DNA of 64,000 nucleotides from an uncultured bacterium. Its GTDB lineage: Bacteria > Actinomycetota > Coriobacteriia > Coriobacteriales > Coriobacteriaceae. The DNA is taken from the NCBI GenBank assembly GCA_905215525.1, contig CAJMQJ010000004.1, positions 62,001 through 126,000 of the forward strand, read 5' to 3'. A program made the translations under genes and the position numbers. How positions within the stretch are numbered: the first letter of the stretch is position 1; every line of letters starts with the position of its first letter. The notes below the pieces were generated by a model. That model ran no database searches. It was not told where the DNA came from and saw only the letters and a list, made by a program, of their open reading frames with translations. Positions 55,351-63,637 of the stretch are shown piece after piece.

Positions 55351-55941
55351 ATGGAGCAGACGGCACGGCGCCAAGAGCAGCTGCCGGGCGCATTTAACTG
55401 CGCCACCACCAACAGCCAGCACGGCCGCGTCCGCTGGTATCTGGTCCACACCCCCCATGGAAAAGAGCGCGAGACCTGCGAAAAGGTCCGCCGAATTATC
55501 CCGCACGAGCTGATGCAGAACGCTTTTGTGATGCAAAAGGAGTTCTGGTTTAAGCGGGACGGTGCCTGGTCGCTCCAAACCAAACCCATGTACAAGGAAT
55601 ATTTCTTCGTCGCCACGCACGATGTCGCAGCGCTTGATAGGGCCCTGGCCCAGCTGAGCTTTGGCTGCCGCATCGCCGGCAGTAGGGAGCGGGCGTACAT
55701 GCCCATGCCGGACGATGCGCAGGATTGGTACCGCAGCGTGTTGGATGACGACGGTGTGGTGCGCAACAGCGTGGCGCGCATAGAAGACGGCGTGTTGCAC
55801 ATAGAGCAGGGTCCCTTGGTGGGGCAAGAGGCCCGTGTAAAGAAGATCGATCGTCATAAGCGCTGGTGCCTGGTGGACGTGGGCGATGGTGGCTCCACAT
55901 TTAGGGAGCTGCTACCGCTTGACGTGCCCAGCAAAACGTAA
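55351..55941 (+). CDS. loaP: LoaP-type (NusG-like) transcription antiterminator
   Basis: A 196-residue NusG paralogue. The N-terminal NGN domain (about residues 25-130) begins RWYLVHTPHGKERETCEKV, and a KOW domain near the C-terminus contains GPLVGQEARVKKIDRHKRWCLVDV. Unlike NusG, it heads a polysaccharide operon, as LoaP and UpxY proteins do, and should act on RNA polymerase transcribing the genes downstream. I start at ATG 55351, eight bases after GGGGGCGAG; the frame is open upstream into the inverted repeat. The polysaccharide genes follow after 44 bases. Confidence 0.82.
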   Translation: MEQTARRQEQLPGAFNCATTNSQHGRVRWYLVHTPHGKERETCEKVRRIIPHELMQNAFVMQKEFWFKRDGAWSLQTKPMYKEYFFVATHDVAALDRALAQLSFGCRIAGSRERAYMPMPDDAQDWYRSVLDDDGVVRNSVARIEDGVLHIEQGPLVGQEARVKKIDRHKRWCLVDVGDGGSTFRELLPLDVPSKT

Positions 55942-55985
55942 GGGAGACGTTGCACCGGCAAATTACTTGGTTTTTGGATTCATAG

Positions 55986-56828
55986 ATGGGGGGGGGGGTT
56001 CCTGGGGACAGGAACGTAAGTTTTATTGTGGCTGCTAAAGAAGTAACAGAGAATAATGCGCCCGTGGGGGCGACGCTCATTGCTCGGGCCATGGACCGGC
56101 GCAAGGGCACGGCGGGTGCTGGGGTCGGCTCCGCTGCAAACACGGGTGCGGTGAGCCTCCCGGGCTCGCCCGAGTTCGCTGCAGAGTCCCGTGCGCTCGA
56201 CACGCGATCGCTTGGCTACCGCTTCGTGAAGCGCACGTTCGACATCGCGTTCAGTGCGTGCGTCTGCGTCGTGGCTCTTATCCCTGGCACGGTTCTTTGC
56301 GCGTTCATTGCGGCCGACACCAAGGGTGCTCCCATCTATGCGCACGAGCGGGCTGGGCGCTTCGGTCGCCCCATCCGCGTGCTCAAGTTCCGCTCCATGG
56401 TCGCCGACGCCAACGACGTGGAGAAGTACCTCAGCCCCGAGCAGATCGAGGAGTGGCACCGCGAGCGGAAGGTCACAAACGATCCCCGCATCACCAAGCT
56501 AGGCCGCGTCCTGCGCAAGACTTCCCTGGACGAGCTGCCCCAGTTCTTCAACGTGCTCGCGGGCCAGCTCTCCGTCATCGGCCCTCGCGCCATCACCTAC
56601 GAGGAGCTCGGGAACTTTACGCACGAGCAACAGGTGCAGGTGCTTGCCGTCCCGCAGGGCATTACCGGTGCCTGGCAGTCGGGCCCGCGCAACCTCGCGA
56701 CCTTCGAGAACGGCCTGCGCCAGGAGTTCGAGCTTGCCTACGCGAAGGGTGCCAGCCTCAAGGCAGACTGGAAGGTCTTCTTCAAGACCTTTGGCGTCAT
56801 GTTCGGCAAGAAGAAGACGGGGAGGTAG
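55986..56828 (+). CDS. Bacterial sugar transferase (polysaccharide chain initiator)
   Basis: A 280-residue member of the WbaP/EpsE-type polyprenyl-phosphate sugar phosphotransferases, which place the first sugar-phosphate on the lipid carrier. A membrane-dip helix (about residues 86-108, FDIAFSACVCVVALIPGTVL) precedes the catalytic domain with RVLKFRSMVADAN and DELPQFFNVLAGQLSVIGPRA. The ATG at 55986 is directly followed by ten more Gs; with eleven Gs the frame is on, and slippage would put the gene off. A later start, such as an ATG at 56091, is possible and would remove the run from the coding sequence. The gene overlaps no neighbour, and GT2 follows three bases on. Confidence 0.85.
   Translation: MGGGVPGDRNVSFIVAAKEVTENNAPVGATLIARAMDRRKGTAGAGVGSAANTGAVSLPGSPEFAAESRALDTRSLGYRFVKRTFDIAFSACVCVVALIPGTVLCAFIAADTKGAPIYAHERAGRFGRPIRVLKFRSMVADANDVEKYLSPEQIEEWHRERKVTNDPRITKLGRVLRKTSLDELPQFFNVLAGQLSVIGPRAITYEELGNFTHEQQVQVLAVPQGITGAWQSGPRNLATFENGLRQEFELAYAKGASLKADWKVFFKTFGVMFGKKKTGR
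55988..56015 (+). repeat. G11 homopolymer and hairpin at start of polysaccharide operon
   Basis: Eleven Gs (55988-55998) run straight into GTTCCT-GGGGAC-AGGAAC (55998-56015), a short stem-loop. The G run is long enough for slipped-strand length changes. The hairpin, straight after loaP, may also be the RNA signal of the antiterminator. Confidence 0.6.
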
Positions 56829-56831
56829 CGC

Positions 56832-57749
56832 ATGAGTGCTGACAAACCCCTCGTCTCGATCGTGGTGCCGACCTACAAGCGCTCTGACAGGATTCGCGTG
56901 GCCCTGGACTCAATCGCCGCGCAGGACTACGGCGCGGAGAACATCGAACTGATTGTAGTGAGCGACAATCGGCCGGAGTGGCCGGAAAGCGCCGAGACCG
57001 ACGCGGCGGTCGCCCCCTATGCCGCGAGCCTTCCGCACTTTAGGCTGCTGCACACCTCCGGCCAGACCGGCGGCGGGGCGGCGCGCAACTACGCCTGCCG
57101 CCAGGCGACGGGCGAGTACCTCACGTTCCTCGACGATGACGACGAGTTCCTGCCTGACAAGGTGTCCACCCAGGTCGCCTTCATGCAGGAAAACTCCCTC
57201 GACATGAGCTGGCAGGATGTCTCGTGGTATGACGAACGTGGCCGGCTTGTGGAGCACCGCAGGCTCGACCATTGCGAGGACTTCTCCACCGAGGGTCTGC
57301 TGCGCGCGCACCTCCTAACGCCGATAAGCCCAACGGCCATCTATATGCTCAGGCGCGACCTGTTCGACCGCACTGAGGGTTTCGGCGAGGTGGCGACCGG
57401 CCAAGACTGGTGGCTGATGCTGCGCTGCATAGAGGCTGGCGCCCACATGGGCTACATGCCCGAGGTGCACGTGAGGCAGTACCTCCATTCCGGCGAGAGG
57501 CTCTCGCTTGGCAAGAACAAGGTAAACGGCGAGGTCGCAAGGCACGAGGTGGTGCGCGGCTACTACCCGCGCCTCAGCAAGAAGGATGTGCGCTACATCG
57601 AATTTCGCCACAACGCCGTGCTCGCCTTCGCTATGAAGCGCAGCAACCAGCCAGGCCAGGCTGTGATTTACGCCTTAAAGGCCATTGCCTCATCGCCCGC
57701 CGCCTGCGTCTCTGAGGCGCTGAAGTTCTTCGGCAAGGCGAAATCCTAA
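56832..57749 (+). CDS. Glycosyltransferase family 2
   Basis: A 305-residue GT-A fold enzyme. The N-terminal SIVVPTYKRSDRIRVALDSI and the donor-binding DDDDEFLPDK (about residues 97-106) are standard. The conserved acceptor-side GQDWWLMLRC lies near residue 194. It probably adds a sugar to the growing repeat unit; donor and acceptor cannot be told. It begins 3 bases after the sugar transferase, before a UDP-glucose dehydrogenase gene. Confidence 0.87.
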   Translation: MSADKPLVSIVVPTYKRSDRIRVALDSIAAQDYGAENIELIVVSDNRPEWPESAETDAAVAPYAASLPHFRLLHTSGQTGGGAARNYACRQATGEYLTFLDDDDEFLPDKVSTQVAFMQENSLDMSWQDVSWYDERGRLVEHRRLDHCEDFSTEGLLRAHLLTPISPTAIYMLRRDLFDRTEGFGEVATGQDWWLMLRCIEAGAHMGYMPEVHVRQYLHSGERLSLGKNKVNGEVARHEVVRGYYPRLSKKDVRYIEFRHNAVLAFAMKRSNQPGQAVIYALKAIASSPAACVSEALKFFGKAKS

Positions 57750-57792
57750 CTATTTCATATGTGTGCCTGCTCTTAACGAAAGGTTGAATGAT

Positions 57793-59064
57793 ATGTCCGA
57801 AAAAATGAAGATAGCAGTCGCCGGCACCGGCTATGTGGGGCTCTCGTTGGCCGTTCTGCTCTCGCAGCACAACGAGGTGCGCGCGCTCGACATCGTCTCC
57901 GAGAAGGTAGAGAAGATTAACGCTTTTCAGTCGCCCATCCAGGACGACGAGATTGAGCTCTTCCTGGCCGAGGCTAAGGCGGGCACGAGGAAGCTCGACC
58001 TGCATGCAACCGTGGACGTCGCCGAGGCCTATACAGGCGCGGATTTCGCCATCGTGGCCACGCCAACGAACTACGACTCGGACCGCAACTTTTTCGACAC
58101 CTCGTCTGTTGAAGCCGCAATTTCGGCAATCCGCTCGGTGAACCCGACGGCCTGGATTGTCATCAAGTCGACCATCCCTGTGGGTTACACTTCGTCGCTT
58201 CGCGAGACGCTTGGCGACAGCCGCATCATCTTCAGCCCCGAGTTCCTTCGAGAGAGCAAGGCGCTCTACGATAATTTGCACCCTAGCCGCATCGTTGTGG
58301 GCGCGCCCAAGGACGACGAGGAAGCTGTGAAGGCCGCAAAGACGTTTGCTGGGCTGCTCGCCCAAGGCGTCGGCCCCGCCGAGCTTGAGCGCACCAACCC
58401 TGATGGCACGACGGGCATCCCGCAGCTCGTTCTTGGTACCACCGAGGCGGAGGCCGTGAAGCTGTTCGCCAACACCTACCTGGCACTTCGCGTGGCGTAC
58501 TTCAATGAGCTGGACACTTACTGCGAGATGAGGGGACTCAACACCAAGGACGTCATCGATGGCGTGTGCCTAGAGCCCCGCATTGGCTCCCACTACAACA
58601 ACCCCTCCTTCGGCTACGGCGGCTACTGCCTGCCCAAGGACACCAAGCAGTTGCTGGCCAACTATAAGGACGTGCCTCAGAACCTTATCGAGGCCATCGT
58701 CGATGCCAACCGCACTCGCAAGGACTACATTGCAGACGAGGTACTGCAACTGCTGTGGGACAAGGTATACGAAGGCAAGGAGAAGCCCGTGGCGGGCGTG
58801 TACCGCCTGACCATGAAGTCGAACTCCGACAATTTCCGCGCCAGTTCCATCCAGGGCGTTATGAAGCGCGTGAAGGCCAAGGGAGTGCCGGTCGTTGTCT
58901 ACGAGCCAACGCTGGACGCGCCGGAATTCTTCGGTTCCGAGGTGACGCATGACCTTGAGAAGTTCAAGGCCGAGTGCGACGTGATCATTGCCAACCGGTG
59001 GAGCGACGATCTGGCCGATGTTGCCGGCAAGGTGTATACCCGCGACCTATTCAAGAGGGATTAG
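57793..59064 (+). CDS. ugd: UDP-glucose 6-dehydrogenase
   Basis: A 423-residue nucleotide-sugar dehydrogenase making UDP-glucuronic acid from UDP-glucose. The Rossmann motif VAGTGYVGLSLAVLL starts near residue 8. The catalytic Cys lies in SFGYGGYCLPKDTKQL (about residue 280), and the central and C-terminal domains are complete. The length is normal. ATG 57793 follows AAAGG. It supplies the uronic acid that a C5-epimerase-like protein four kilobases on may modify. Confidence 0.92.
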   Translation: MSEKMKIAVAGTGYVGLSLAVLLSQHNEVRALDIVSEKVEKINAFQSPIQDDEIELFLAEAKAGTRKLDLHATVDVAEAYTGADFAIVATPTNYDSDRNFFDTSSVEAAISAIRSVNPTAWIVIKSTIPVGYTSSLRETLGDSRIIFSPEFLRESKALYDNLHPSRIVVGAPKDDEEAVKAAKTFAGLLAQGVGPAELERTNPDGTTGIPQLVLGTTEAEAVKLFANTYLALRVAYFNELDTYCEMRGLNTKDVIDGVCLEPRIGSHYNNPSFGYGGYCLPKDTKQLLANYKDVPQNLIEAIVDANRTRKDYIADEVLQLLWDKVYEGKEKPVAGVYRLTMKSNSDNFRASSIQGVMKRVKAKGVPVVVYEPTLDAPEFFGSEVTHDLEKFKAECDVIIANRWSDDLADVAGKVYTRDLFKRD

Positions 59065-59069
59065 TATTT

Positions 59070-60362
59070 GTGGCGATTACTGCTGATAAAAAAAAGAGAC
59101 GGCTGCTCCTTCTGACGAGGAGGTTCCCCTTTAACCGCGGCGAGGTCGCCGCTGAGTCCTATCTCGAGAACGAGATAGGCGTTCTTTCGACCTATTTCGA
59201 CGAGGTGCTCGCCGTGGGGACCGAGGCGCAGCCGGGTGACGCGCCCACCTGCGCGCTGCCGGGCAATGTGACGCCCCTGGCCTTGGGTTGCGGTAATACC
59301 TCCAAGGACAAGGCTTTGCTTGCAGTCAAAGGGATCGCGTTTCCCCTTTTGGGCGGTGCGGACGTTCGTGAGGCCTATGCCACAGAATCCGTTCATGGAA
59401 TCGGAAAGCGCGTGTTTCGGGGCTACTTTGCCGCGAGGGCGAAGGCAAAGGCGGACGTGCTTGCGGAGGAACTGGTCCGCTTTGGCTTTGAGCCCACGCA
59501 CATATACAGCTTTTGGCTTTACGACACCGCTTTGGTCGCTGCTTGGCTGACCGGCACGTACCCATGTGCACGCGCCGTTGCGCGTGCACATGGGTACGAT
59601 CTGTATGCAGATCGTACCGATGTGCATTATTTGCCCTTCCGGGGATACCTCCTATCCAAGCTTTCCGGAGTGCTTCCCTGCTCGAAAGACGGGGAGGAAT
59701 ACATAAACGCGAACTGGCCGGGCCATGAGGGCAAGGTGACGACCTCCTATCTCGGAACGCGGGAGATGCCAGACAAGTCCGGCGAGCCGTTGACCTGCCC
59801 GTTGCGGGTCGTCTCGTGCTCGCGTATTGTCGACGTTAAGCGCGTGCCTCTTCTTGCTAAGGCTGTCACCCTTCTTGATGCCGAAGGGCTTCGCGTCGAA
59901 TGGACCCATTACGGCGACGGCCCACAGCTCGAGGAGGCGAGGGCCGCCTGCTCGTTGCTGACGCACTCCACCGCGAAGTTCGCGGGGGCTTTGCCGAACG
60001 ACGCGCTTTTGGGGGAGTACGCAGCGAAGCATTTCGACGTCTTCGTGAACGTCTCGTCAAGCGAGGGCCTGCCGCTTTCGATCATGGAGGCCTGCGGATT
60101 CGGCATTCCCGTCATCGCCACGGACGTTGGCGGAACCCACGAGATAGTAAGCGATGGCGTCAACGGCTTTCTCCTACCTAGCGACTGTGGACCGGAAGAT
60201 GTCGCCGCGGCCATAAAGCGATTCGTCTTTTTGGGCAAGGCCGAAGGGTCTTCTATGAGGCGCGCTGCAAGGGCCGTTTGGGAGAGGGACTTCCGTTTGG
60301 AGGCCAACGTGGAGGGGCTTGTGCGCTCGCTCGGAGTCGATTACAGAAACGAAGGTGAATGA
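59070..60362 (+). CDS. Glycosyltransferase family 4-type
   Basis: A 430-residue GT-B enzyme. The acceptor domain has the conserved ARAHGYDLY motif (about residues 172-180), and the C-terminal donor domain has SSSEGLPLSIMEACGFGIPV. It transfers a sugar to the polymer repeat unit. The start is taken as GTG 59070, after AGAGG; the frame is open upstream into ugd. It overlaps the following gene (ATGA). The coding sequence holds two strong hairpins at 59558-59618. Confidence 0.83.
   Translation: MAITADKKKRRLLLLTRRFPFNRGEVAAESYLENEIGVLSTYFDEVLAVGTEAQPGDAPTCALPGNVTPLALGCGNTSKDKALLAVKGIAFPLLGGADVREAYATESVHGIGKRVFRGYFAARAKAKADVLAEELVRFGFEPTHIYSFWLYDTALVAAWLTGTYPCARAVARAHGYDLYADRTDVHYLPFRGYLLSKLSGVLPCSKDGEEYINANWPGHEGKVTTSYLGTREMPDKSGEPLTCPLRVVSCSRIVDVKRVPLLAKAVTLLDAEGLRVEWTHYGDGPQLEEARAACSLLTHSTAKFAGALPNDALLGEYAAKHFDVFVNVSSSEGLPLSIMEACGFGIPVIATDVGGTHEIVSDGVNGFLLPSDCGPEDVAAAIKRFVFLGKAEGSSMRRAARAVWERDFRLEANVEGLVRSLGVDYRNEGE
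59558..59618. repeat. Two adjacent perfect hairpins inside a glycosyltransferase gene
   Basis: GTACCCATGTGCACGCGC and its exact complement (18-bp arms) flank CGTT at 59558-59597. The right arm overlaps a second stem, GGTACGATCTG/CAGATCGTACC (11 bp), at 59593-59618. They encode the conserved ARAHGYDLY region, yet such symmetry is rare in coding DNA and could impede or regulate transcription or translation. Confidence 0.75.
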
Positions 60363-61309
60363 TGGGCCAGATTGCGCAGAAGATGACCATGCTCAAAAGG
60401 TGGAGCAAAATGCTCACTGGCAAGACGGCTGTGGCCGTAGAGCAGAGCATGGGCAGGGCCTATAATGTCGGACAGTTGTCCGGGTACTACAACGATTTGA
60501 CCGGCAAGGTCACTGGCAGTACTCTGCTCGACGAGGGCGGTGTCCCTGTTAGCGTCATCGCCGGTGGGGCGCGGGTGCATTTCCCCATCGCCATTTTCCA
60601 ATACGGTTTGGGCTGTTACGACTTGAGCATTCTCAGGTCGGATGAAGTTGAGCGCTTTCTCGACGCACTAAGGGTATGCTCGGATTGGGCGATCGGCGCC
60701 CAGCGGGATGACGGCTCTTGGGACGCATTTGGTCCGATAGGCAGCGCTAAGTACTCCGTCTCCTCGATGGCCCAAGGCGAGGGGTGCTCGATGCTGCTGA
60801 GGGCCCATGCGGCTTTCGGGGACGAGTGCTATAGAGTTGCGGCGCTGAAAGCTGCCGAGTTCATGCTTATCGACATGGACAATGGCGGCGTGTCGTCGCA
60901 TGACGGGGGAGAACTGTTCCTGGAGGAGTACCCTCAACGCCCCAGGCGCAGTGTCATGAACGGTTGGGTGTTTAGCCTTTTCGGTCTCTATGACGCATCG
61001 TTGGTCGACGCGCGCTTCGCCGGGCCATTCAAGCACTCTGCGGAGACGTTGGCTTGCCATTTGGATGACTACGACGCCGGCTTCTGGTCTTATTACGACA
61101 TGGAAAAGCGTATCGCCTCTCCCGCCTACCATCATCTACATATAGCGCAGCTCCGCGCAATGGCGGATCTTTCAGGCGACGCAAGGTTCGCGGTGAAGGC
61201 CGAGGTATACGAGCGCTATCAGGAATCTCCGGCCAACCGCAGGAAGGCGATTGCTAAAAAGGCGCTGCAGAAGCTGATCGAGAAATCCGATGCGGTGATC
61301 GTCCAATGA
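60359..61309 (+). CDS. D-glucuronyl C5-epimerase domain-like protein
   Basis: A 316-residue protein resembling the C-terminal domain of D-glucuronyl C5-epimerases (family PF06662), which turn glucuronic acid into iduronic acid in a polymer. The matching regions are NGWVFSLFGLYDASL (about residue 201) and SPAYHHLHIAQLRAMADL (about residue 258), with DDGSWDAFG and aromatic residues between. No signal peptide is seen, so it would act inside the cell, on lipid-linked units or nucleotide-bound sugars. The start is ATG 60359 or 60362, overlapping the previous stop. Assignment by recalled motifs only. Confidence 0.65.
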   Translation: MMGQIAQKMTMLKRWSKMLTGKTAVAVEQSMGRAYNVGQLSGYYNDLTGKVTGSTLLDEGGVPVSVIAGGARVHFPIAIFQYGLGCYDLSILRSDEVERFLDALRVCSDWAIGAQRDDGSWDAFGPIGSAKYSVSSMAQGEGCSMLLRAHAAFGDECYRVAALKAAEFMLIDMDNGGVSSHDGGELFLEEYPQRPRRSVMNGWVFSLFGLYDASLVDARFAGPFKHSAETLACHLDDYDAGFWSYYDMEKRIASPAYHHLHIAQLRAMADLSGDARFAVKAEVYERYQESPANRRKAIAKKALQKLIEKSDAVIVQ

Positions 61310-62409
61310 AGAAGGCCCTCTATATCGTGACCTCGATGGACACCGGCGGGGCCGAGACGGTATTCATGAAGTATTACCGGGCTTTGGACAAGTCGCGCTA
61401 TCAGCTCGACTTCTGTGTGTCGTCCGACGTGCCGGGCTTTTACGACGCCGAAATCGAGTCGATGGGCGGCAGAATTGTGCACACAGTCAAGAAGACCGAG
61501 GCCGGGCCGGTCGCTTCGTTCAAGCGGCTCATGCAGATAGCCCGGGACGGCGGTTATTGCTGTGCTGTCAGGTCGTCTCAGCACAGTCTTTCCTGTCTTG
61601 ATTTGCTCGCCATGAGATTCGGAGGCGTGTCCAGAACCATATTCAGGTCAAGCAACACGGGTACAGTTTCGAACAGCAAAAAGGAGACCCTGCTGCACAA
61701 TCTTTTCAAGCCCCTTGTCAGGGTTGCGGCGACCGACTTCGCCGCCCCGTCTACCGAGGCGGGCGTCTACATGTTCGGCAAGGCGGGGGTATCGGGGCCG
61801 CGTTTCCATCTCATGAAGAACGCGCTCAACCTCGAGGACTACGCCTATGACGCTTCGACACGGGACGATGTTAAGCGCGAACTGGGCGTTCCTGCCGAGT
61901 CCTATGTCGTCGGGCACGTCGGGAGGTTCAGTGAGCAGAAGAACCACCTCTTCCTTGTCGATGTTTTTGCTGAAATCGCCCGGAGAAGGCCAGACGCCGT
62001 CCTCATTCTCGTCGGCAAAGGCGAGACACGCACGGCCGTTGAGAGGCGCGTTGCCGAGCTCGGATTGACCGATAGGGTGGTGTTTGCCGGGGTTAGGAGC
62101 GATGTCCGCCGTCTCTATTCGGCTATGGACGTCTTCATCTTCCCCTCTGTCTACGAAGGCCTGCCGAACGTCGTCGTCGAGGCGCAGGCAAACGGACTCC
62201 CTTGCGTGATTAGCGACTCCATCACGCGGGAGGTTGGCATTTGCGAGAACGTCGTTTACAAAAGTCTGGGCGACGCTCTGGACGAATGGGCCGACGCCGC
62301 GCTCTCCGCGGATCGCATAGGGTCAAGCGCCAGTGCGAGGGATTTGAAAGGCTCGGGCTATGAAATCAATTCGGAGCTTCCCGGTTTCGTGAGGCTGGTA
62401 TTCGGATGA
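61306..62409 (+). CDS. Glycosyltransferase family 4-type
   Basis: A 367-residue GT-B enzyme. The N-terminal SMDTGGAETVFMKYY motif and the C-terminal FPSVYEGLPNVVVEAQANGLP signature identify the family. VGHVGRFSEQKNH marks the donor domain. Its ATG overlaps the previous gene's stop by four bases, and it overlaps the next by four. It likely adds a further sugar to the repeat unit. The base composition of the last three or four genes is lower in GC than the neighbouring housekeeping genes. Confidence 0.85.
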   Translation: MKKALYIVTSMDTGGAETVFMKYYRALDKSRYQLDFCVSSDVPGFYDAEIESMGGRIVHTVKKTEAGPVASFKRLMQIARDGGYCCAVRSSQHSLSCLDLLAMRFGGVSRTIFRSSNTGTVSNSKKETLLHNLFKPLVRVAATDFAAPSTEAGVYMFGKAGVSGPRFHLMKNALNLEDYAYDASTRDDVKRELGVPAESYVVGHVGRFSEQKNHLFLVDVFAEIARRRPDAVLILVGKGETRTAVERRVAELGLTDRVVFAGVRSDVRRLYSAMDVFIFPSVYEGLPNVVVEAQANGLPCVISDSITREVGICENVVYKSLGDALDEWADAALSADRIGSSASARDLKGSGYEINSELPGFVRLVFG

Positions 62410-63494
62410 ACTTTATCGAAACATCGCTTTTCTACTTTCTTGTCGTTTTGCTTTCAGCGGCGCTTGCGCGCATGTCGGAAAACGGCAAAAGTAAGGCTGG
62501 GCTGGTCGCTGCCGTGGTTCTTCTTACCGCCGTCGGGGGCTTGAGGTCGTATGCGGTTGGGCAGGATACCCTGGGTTATAAAGAGGGAATCGAGTACTTC
62601 TACGCGTATGGGACCACGATGTGGAACCATACGTTCAGCGTTCCGTACGGTGTCTTCACAAGTGCGGTGCTCCATATCTGTAACAATTACTCGTTCTTGC
62701 TCGTCGTCGAGTCGCTGATCACCAACGCCTTTTTTGCTTTCAGGCTTTGGGATTTTAGACGAACGGCATCGCTCTCGTTTGCGATGTTCGTCTATACGGC
62801 AACGGTGTTCCCGCTGTCTATGTGTCTGACGTGCCAGATGATTGCAGTCTCGCTGGTTTTCTACGCAACCAGGTTTTTAGAACAGAATAAGCCGTTGCTT
62901 TTTTGCGCTTGGTGGGCTGTTGGCGCTCTTTTGCACGCGTCCGCCCTGATAGGGGTCCTATTCCTCATCTACTACCTATTTTCCAACAAAAGCAAGAGCC
63001 GATCGCAGTTCGCCGCGAAGATGCTTGCATCGGTTGCCCTGCTGTTCCTGGCAGCTTATGCGGGCTCTAAGCTCGTCGACCGGTATGCGCGTTACTCCGT
63101 GAACGAATCGAGCATCGGGTTGATGGTTTTTGCGCAGGCGACCGTCCTCGCGATCGCATATTTCGTCAGCCGCGAAACTGCGAATGTTGCCCCGGTTGAG
63201 AGCGACGGAACGTCGCGGCTCAAAGCCAACCGGATGCCGCTCGTGTTTTACGCTTTAGGCATTTTGGCTTCGGCGTCCTCTTATGTGATTGCCAACGCCG
63301 GCCGCATAGCCTATTACTTCACCGTATTAGGCCCCGTGATTTTCGGAGGCTTCGTGAAGGACGCTCGGAAAATAAAAGCCCGTTTTTGTCTTGGCTGTTT
63401 TCTAGTTGTCTGGTTCCTTTTCTACGCCTTTTATGCCTATCTGCTTCATACCGGGCTTGGTATCGAGTCTTATTCGTTCGTCTGGATGGGGTAA
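62406..63494 (+). CDS. EpsG-family polysaccharide polymerase-like membrane protein
   Basis: A 362-residue integral membrane protein with about 10-12 helices. The early GLRSYAVGQDTLGYKEG and the late NAGRIAYYFTVLGPV match the EpsG (Wzy-like) family, which joins repeat units at the outer face. It overlaps the preceding glycosyltransferase gene by four bases. GC is lower than in the neighbours, as in many surface-polymer genes. After its stop a 143-base gap with no gene precedes the next start. Confidence 0.8.
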   Translation: MNFIETSLFYFLVVLLSAALARMSENGKSKAGLVAAVVLLTAVGGLRSYAVGQDTLGYKEGIEYFYAYGTTMWNHTFSVPYGVFTSAVLHICNNYSFLLVVESLITNAFFAFRLWDFRRTASLSFAMFVYTATVFPLSMCLTCQMIAVSLVFYATRFLEQNKPLLFCAWWAVGALLHASALIGVLFLIYYLFSNKSKSRSQFAAKMLASVALLFLAAYAGSKLVDRYARYSVNESSIGLMVFAQATVLAIAYFVSRETANVAPVESDGTSRLKANRMPLVFYALGILASASSYVIANAGRIAYYFTVLGPVIFGGFVKDARKIKARFCLGCFLVVWFLFYAFYAYLLHTGLGIESYSFVWMG

Positions 63495-63637
63495 ATAGTG
63501 CCCGAAACCGTTTCGGGCATATACGAGCAAAGTCTACGTTGGTGGTTTGCATACGCCCAGGGCTTGTTCCATGTGTAGCGCAGAGAATTAAAAAGTAAAA
63601 CGCTTTGTTTAAGCTCGGACTTAAGGAAATTGTATAT

